Made by a program: the position numbers and the translations under genes. The notes below the pieces were generated by a model that was not told the DNA's origin, did not search any database, and saw only the letters and a program-made list of their open reading frames with translations. A stretch of 10,162 bases of DNA from Planctomycetaceae bacterium (GTDB taxonomy: Bacteria > Planctomycetota > Planctomycetia > Pirellulales > Thermoguttaceae): the NCBI GenBank assembly GCA_031266315.1, contig JAISBG010000050.1:1-10162 (forward strand). Direction: 5' to 3'. The first letter of the stretch is position 1. Each line of letters starts with the position of its first letter. This document shows positions 8,301 to 10,162 of the stretch, piece by piece.

Positions 8301-8597
8301 TCGAAGATTGAAAAAACAGGAACGAAAATAACCGGTTAGTTTGGAAATTTCACCTTGACGAGTTTTTTGAAAATGGTTGATGAAGTTTGAATGTGGTTCA
8401 AAATAATCGTTAATTGTTTTCCCGCAAACCTCCTCCGCTTTCAGATCAATTCGGTTCAATCCCTCGCCGTCGCATTGCGTAAACCGCCCTTGCAAATCCA
8501 AACGGAAAACAATACGTTTCGACGAAGGAATAAATTGTTCGAAAAATTCCCAAACAAGATCTGATGAAAAGATTGATAAATCACTTGAAACAGACAT
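5343..8597 (-). CDS. Soluble multi-PAS hybrid histidine kinase with two receiver domains
   Basis: A cytoplasmic sensor that would autophosphorylate on histidine and pass phosphate to its own receivers. Residue numbers count from the GTG at 8600; the chosen start is the adjacent ATG at 8597, with no clear Shine-Dalgarno. There are four PAS-like domains, at about 19-120, 141-257, 268-390 and 398-515. The last is followed by HisKA with the H-box ISHEIRTP (His535). The HATPase domain shows the N-box KLLNNGIKFT (Asn652), G1 DTGIGIP (688-694) and G2 GGTGMGLA (717-724). Receiver 1 (about 779-898) keeps Asp833, Thr863 and Lys885, but its acidic pair reads AVEN instead of DD. Receiver 2 (about 956-1085) is canonical: Glu961-Asp962, Asp1005 in MDCQMPEMDG, Thr1044 and Lys1066. 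No membrane segment, signal peptide or HPt domain is visible, so an external phosphotransfer protein is probably needed. The signal sensed is unknown; no partner regulator gene lies in the window. Confidence 0.93.
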   Translation of the reverse strand: MSVSSDLSIFSSDLVWEFFEQFIPSSKRIVFRLDLQGRFTQCDGEGLNRIDLKAEEVCGKTINDYFEPHSNFINHFQKTRQGEISKLTGYFRSCFFNLRMLPVMEGTQIIGVAGFAVDETDTVVAEPTAITVADNDKPLEQLLLVVLESLDDGILVCYGNNKKYRINSRFLELFEITSKSLFAQSIDLFDDRIRDLTSNGDEIKEARLQLLETQKPQAGTLHFHDGRVYEWDAVVVQVGNSHSEVTQIWKFHDVTITYWAAKKIKESEEQYRFLFASMSNGLLLLDVIRDKTNQPVDYVISHANPAFAATLQTTPDKLYGNSLLQLFHNVQILPAQTSGKWWHGLDAAAQGTSGTYHIYVSNFYETPYQEIVVFPSKEDQIGILLYDETFRVRSEQTLRTMQLVIDHISEPVFWLNLDGTIQYVNLIGAATCGYELPESPVGENFKNFAPFLNEEKWDIFLQKVEDDKTLRFETEMERRNRTRFPVQITVDLLKRQDGEKLIAICFNDLTEQIRRIEAEQTSIAKTKFLANISHEIRTPLNGVIGISDLLLKTELNRKQREYIELVRSSGRHLLSIVDDILDFSKIEEGNIQLNFAEFDLPELLESVLAALAAKALNRNLELCGIYLTDIPKRVLGDAGRLRQVLFKLLNNGIKFTAYGGVKLSVALDSQQERGGIPCCMIRFEIMDTGIGIPQDKLHQLFDSFLQLDSSFARKYGGTGMGLAISQEMIRLMGGEIHVESQENVGSRFQFTIPFACDKPIFQMSDIFRNGQQALAKQKILVAVENNLLRNVIVELLQSWEMNTRAYRNKNDALPELHNAVQHGQPYRIAVIDNCLADAPGSELIEEIKRNPDLQSTAIILLTPLAKDYSETDLSMESVTQIIGKPFFCSSLFDAIFDTVTDSNIFSGNIEKLQKQWKSTWDEERYLNTTIDNYSTIKTIPAITDEVTQTPQIKPTILVAEDNRINQIVIGEILTKADFSFELVENGIKACEAVFRRNFSLILMDCQMPEMDGFEATQKIRNMETNADVRKPIHTGHIPIIALTANSMQDDRERCFKYGMDDFCSKPIDANHLINVIQKWLKNKP

Positions 8598-8626
8598 CAC
8601 TGCACAAAAAATACATTAAATCAATT

Positions 8627-8655
8627 ATTATAACGGAAGAATCAATATCGAAGAA
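8627..8655 (-). promoter_or_regulatory. Possible promoter of the kinase gene
   Basis: On the minus strand a perfect TATAAT lies at 8627-8632, about 30 bases before the ATG at 8597. At 17 bp spacing the -35 position (8650-8655) reads TTCTTC, a poor match to TTGACA, and there is no extended -10 TG. The -10 is convincing by itself, the -35 is not. Confidence 0.35.
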
Positions 8656-8676
8656 AAAAAACTTCGCCATCATTGA
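8642..8676. repeat. Inverted repeat with A/T-tract loop over the kinase -35 position
   Basis: CGAAG (8649-8653) and CTTCG (8662-8666) flank an 8-base A tract, and outside them TCAAT (8642-8646) pairs with ATTGA (8672-8676). The repeat covers the -35 position of the kinase promoter candidate, where an operator would sit. It could also be chance in AT-rich DNA. The rest of 8601-8801 shows nothing else I can support, and no terminator for the hydrolase. Confidence 0.3.
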
Positions 8677-8801
8677 CAATATTGAAGAGAACCTGTTAAC
8701 CTGAATATTGCCCGCTTTGCAATGGTATCAATGGAAATAAATCGTGTTGCTGTTTGTGTATGATTATTTTGTTGCAGTATTGATAAATTAATGGGACAAA
8801 T

Positions 8802-9719
8802 TCAATCCGGTGTGAAAAAAAGATACGTGTTGATACGTTGCCGAAAAGCCGGAGTATTCAAAACAATCAATGTTCGGTGTCGAATGCCAATATAAGAATC
8901 AACATTTACCGCTTCAATTTTGTTCTGAAATTTTTGACGTACTGATGTTGACGGTCCGTAACGTCCTAAGGCGTTGATTTGAATTTTCGAATCATAAAGA
9001 AAAGGATAGAACATCAGCCGAAAATCTGTCGGATTGTACAAAATAAGTATTTTTTCAACCAACTCCGGAACTTGGGCATACTTGGCTCCTTCCGAAAAAT
9101 CATGCTGATCTGTTGCCGGCGACGCCAAAACCATTCGGATTCGCAATTTTTCCGGCGGACTCTTTTCCAGATTGACCATTGCTTCGCCAAGTATCCGGTT
9201 CCCAAAACTAAAACCAAGAAGGCAAACACAACTTTGTGGTTTCAGGGATTGCAAAAACCGCGCCAGATAATATCCATTGGCAACAGTAACCGGAATTTTG
9301 GCGCGAATATCCGAACGAAGTGCATGAACAATCCGTTGAGAAGGCCAGTTCCAGAATACCATTCGATAAGGTTGATCCGAAGGCAAAAGCCGTGTGATTC
9401 CTAACCCAACTTCAATAGTATTAGCGGTTGTCGAAGTATAACCGGGAGCAAAAACGATGACGGGAACATCGGGATTCTGTGAATCCCAAAACTCAATAGC
9501 GTTTGAAGATTCCCAACGATTATTTTGAAGGCAACGATATTCGATTCGTTCAAAATCGGCATCATCTGCTTGTGTCCACGAAACGGAATGAGTATCAATC
9601 ATCCAAACATCGTGTTGAGCGTGAACGTTTGCTATTGCTCCAAAAGTTCCGAAACACAGCCAAAACAAAAGAACAAATTGTCTGAACACAAAACGAAAAA
9701 AATAGGGTAATAAATTCAT
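8802..9719 (-). CDS. Exported alpha/beta hydrolase (serine hydrolase, planctomycete-type)
   Basis: A predicted secreted serine hydrolase of unknown substrate. Residue numbers count from the upstream GTG at 9767. I prefer ATG 9719 (residue 17). It has AAGAGA at 9726-9731 with 6 nt spacing, it gives a clean signal peptide (MNLLPYFFRFVFRQ, hydrophobic core, VHA-Q cleavage near residue 50), and the promoter at 9781-9809 would leave almost no leader for the GTG. The fold is seen in strand VIVFAPGY (103-110), MVFWNWPSQR (136-145) and the nucleophile elbow GFSFG (Ser187). The likely acid is Asp248 in NPTD, and the likely histidine is His297 in GIRHRT. The overall pattern recalls a hydrolase family I associate with planctomycetes, where the first strand usually ends in HGN; here it is APGY. 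The gene lies 200 bp upstream of the kinase on the same strand and has its own promoter. Stop codon is TGA. Lipase, esterase and peptidase activities all remain open. Confidence 0.78.
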   Translation of the reverse strand: MNLLPYFFRFVFRQFVLLFWLCFGTFGAIANVHAQHDVWMIDTHSVSWTQADDADFERIEYRCLQNNRWESSNAIEFWDSQNPDVPVIVFAPGYTSTTANTIEVGLGITRLLPSDQPYRMVFWNWPSQRIVHALRSDIRAKIPVTVANGYYLARFLQSLKPQSCVCLLGFSFGNRILGEAMVNLEKSPPEKLRIRMVLASPATDQHDFSEGAKYAQVPELVEKILILYNPTDFRLMFYPFLYDSKIQINALGRYGPSTSVRQKFQNKIEAVNVDSYIGIRHRTLIVLNTPAFRQRINTYLFFTPD

Positions 9720-9725
9720 GATTAT

Positions 9726-9731
9726 TCTCTT
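9726..9731 (-). promoter_or_regulatory. Ribosome binding site that decides the hydrolase start
   Basis: Reading the minus strand, AAGAGA lies 6 nt before ATG 9719. The alternative starts GTG 9767 and ATG 9761 have no purine-rich site in the right place. Confidence 0.5.
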
Positions 9732-9780
9732 GAACCATTGCAAAACTTTTATGAAACTCATAAACACCAGCGATCTTAAA

Positions 9781-9809
9781 ATTTTAACTTAGTAATAAGG
9801 TAAAGTCAA
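9781..9809 (-). promoter_or_regulatory. Sigma70-type promoter of the hydrolase gene
   Basis: On the minus strand TTGACT (9804-9809, 5 of 6 matches) and TAAAAT (9781-9786, 5 of 6) are separated by exactly 17 bp. Transcription would start near 9774, giving a leader of about 55 bases to ATG 9719. This is the best promoter match in the window. Confidence 0.6.
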
Positions 9810-9873
9810 TCTACCGACGACTCTTTCTCAAAAACGTAATTATTCAGCGGAATTTTTCTGATTCTACCGGATT

Positions 9874-9932
9874 AGGAGTGCAATCATTGCAACGTCCATA
9901 GGGTTTGAATTTTGATAACCCCGCAGGGCAGT
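9874..9932. repeat. Small palindromic island in the hydrolase/right-edge intergenic region
   Basis: The 436 bases between the hydrolase start and the right-edge gene hold no open frame of note. Within them, TGCAA-TCA-TTGCA forms a short hairpin, GGGTT (9901-9905) pairs with AACCC (9917-9921) around 11 nt, and CCC-CGCA-GGG overlaps its end. This patch is richer in G and C than the very AT-rich DNA on both sides. It resembles a dispersed intergenic palindromic repeat, but only one copy is visible here. Confidence 0.3.
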
Positions 9933-10064
9933 GATTTCAAGTTAAGCGAATGATGTTAAAATAGTCATTATCTATAACATTAAATAAATTAAAAAGTTGG
10001 GTCATTTTTTGTATTTTTGCGAATATTTTTTGATTCGATTTCAAATTGGAAAAATTTTTTCGTC

Positions 10065-10093
10065 TTGCTGAAAATTGGCGGAGCGGGTAGAAT
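10065..10093 (+). promoter_or_regulatory. Promoter candidate for the right-edge gene
   Basis: TTGCTG (10065-10070, 3 of 6) and TAGAAT (10088-10093, 5 of 6) are 17 bp apart. The start would be near 10100, leaving a leader of about 55 bases to ATG 10156, about the same as for the hydrolase. The upstream 50 bases are A/T-tract rich, as an UP element would be. Confidence 0.45.
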
Positions 10094-10155
10094 GAAAATA
10101 GTAAAAGTGTTGAAAAAAGTTTTTTGCCTATTAACTCCGAAAAAAAGGAATAACC

Positions 10156-10162
10156 ATGCTTC
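10156..10162 (+). CDS. First codons of a gene truncated by the window edge
   Basis: ATG CTT C begins at 10156, preceded by AAGGAA at 10145-10150 with good spacing (6 nt from AGGA to the ATG) and by a promoter candidate at 10065-10093. Only two codons are visible, so nothing can be said about the product. The call rests on these signals alone. Confidence 0.5.

Noticed and set aside
8979..9404. Plus-strand frame of 141 codons opposite the hydrolase
   Set aside because: The opposite strand carries a signal peptide and a GxSxG-type triad; this frame is rich in Arg, Asn and Lys and looks like the complement of coding DNA.
9874..9932. Riboswitch or tRNA gene in the right intergenic region
   Set aside because: The hairpins are too short and do not form a cloverleaf or a known riboswitch core; no conserved tRNA loops are present.

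Overview
The window most likely comes from a planctomycete (PVC group), probably a Pirellulales-like lineage with an AT-leaning genome. This is inferred from two things. The passenger of the large surface protein carries autotransporter-associated beta-strand repeats next to FxxN/GGxI motifs of the chlamydial Pmp kind. The small exported hydrolase resembles a family I associate with planctomycetes. No rRNA or other marker gene is present to settle it.

Layout, left to right. Positions 1-4841 (+ strand) hold the 3' part of one very large type V (autotransporter) gene. A beta-helical passenger (1 to about 3395) is followed in the same reading frame by a linker and a C-terminal 12-strand-type barrel (to 4841). 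A single in-frame TGA at 3396-3398 cuts it into two open frames, so the gene is either freshly broken, read through, or carries a sequence error. Positions 4842-5342 are a convergent intergenic region. It contains a terminator-like hairpin, a 186-bp imperfect palindrome built from AACCTCA-type heptamers, two abutting perfect hairpins and a short TGGTTGC-rich repeat. Positions 5343-8597 (- strand) encode a soluble hybrid histidine kinase: four PAS-like domains, HisKA, HATPase, a degenerate receiver and a canonical receiver. Positions 8802-9719 (- strand) encode an exported alpha/beta hydrolase with a visible Ser-Asp-His set. Positions 9720-10155 are intergenic, with a strong sigma70-type promoter for the hydrolase, a small palindromic island, and a second promoter plus ribosome binding site leading into a gene whose first codons (ATG at 10156) are the last bases of the window.

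How the parts relate. The surface protein faces the kinase and hydrolase genes and shares no operon with them. The hydrolase and kinase lie on the same strand, 200 bp apart. They may be partly co-transcribed, but each has its own promoter candidate. I found no mobile-element gene, CRISPR array, tRNA or rRNA. The most unusual items are the in-frame stop between passenger and barrel and the large nested palindrome between the convergent genes.
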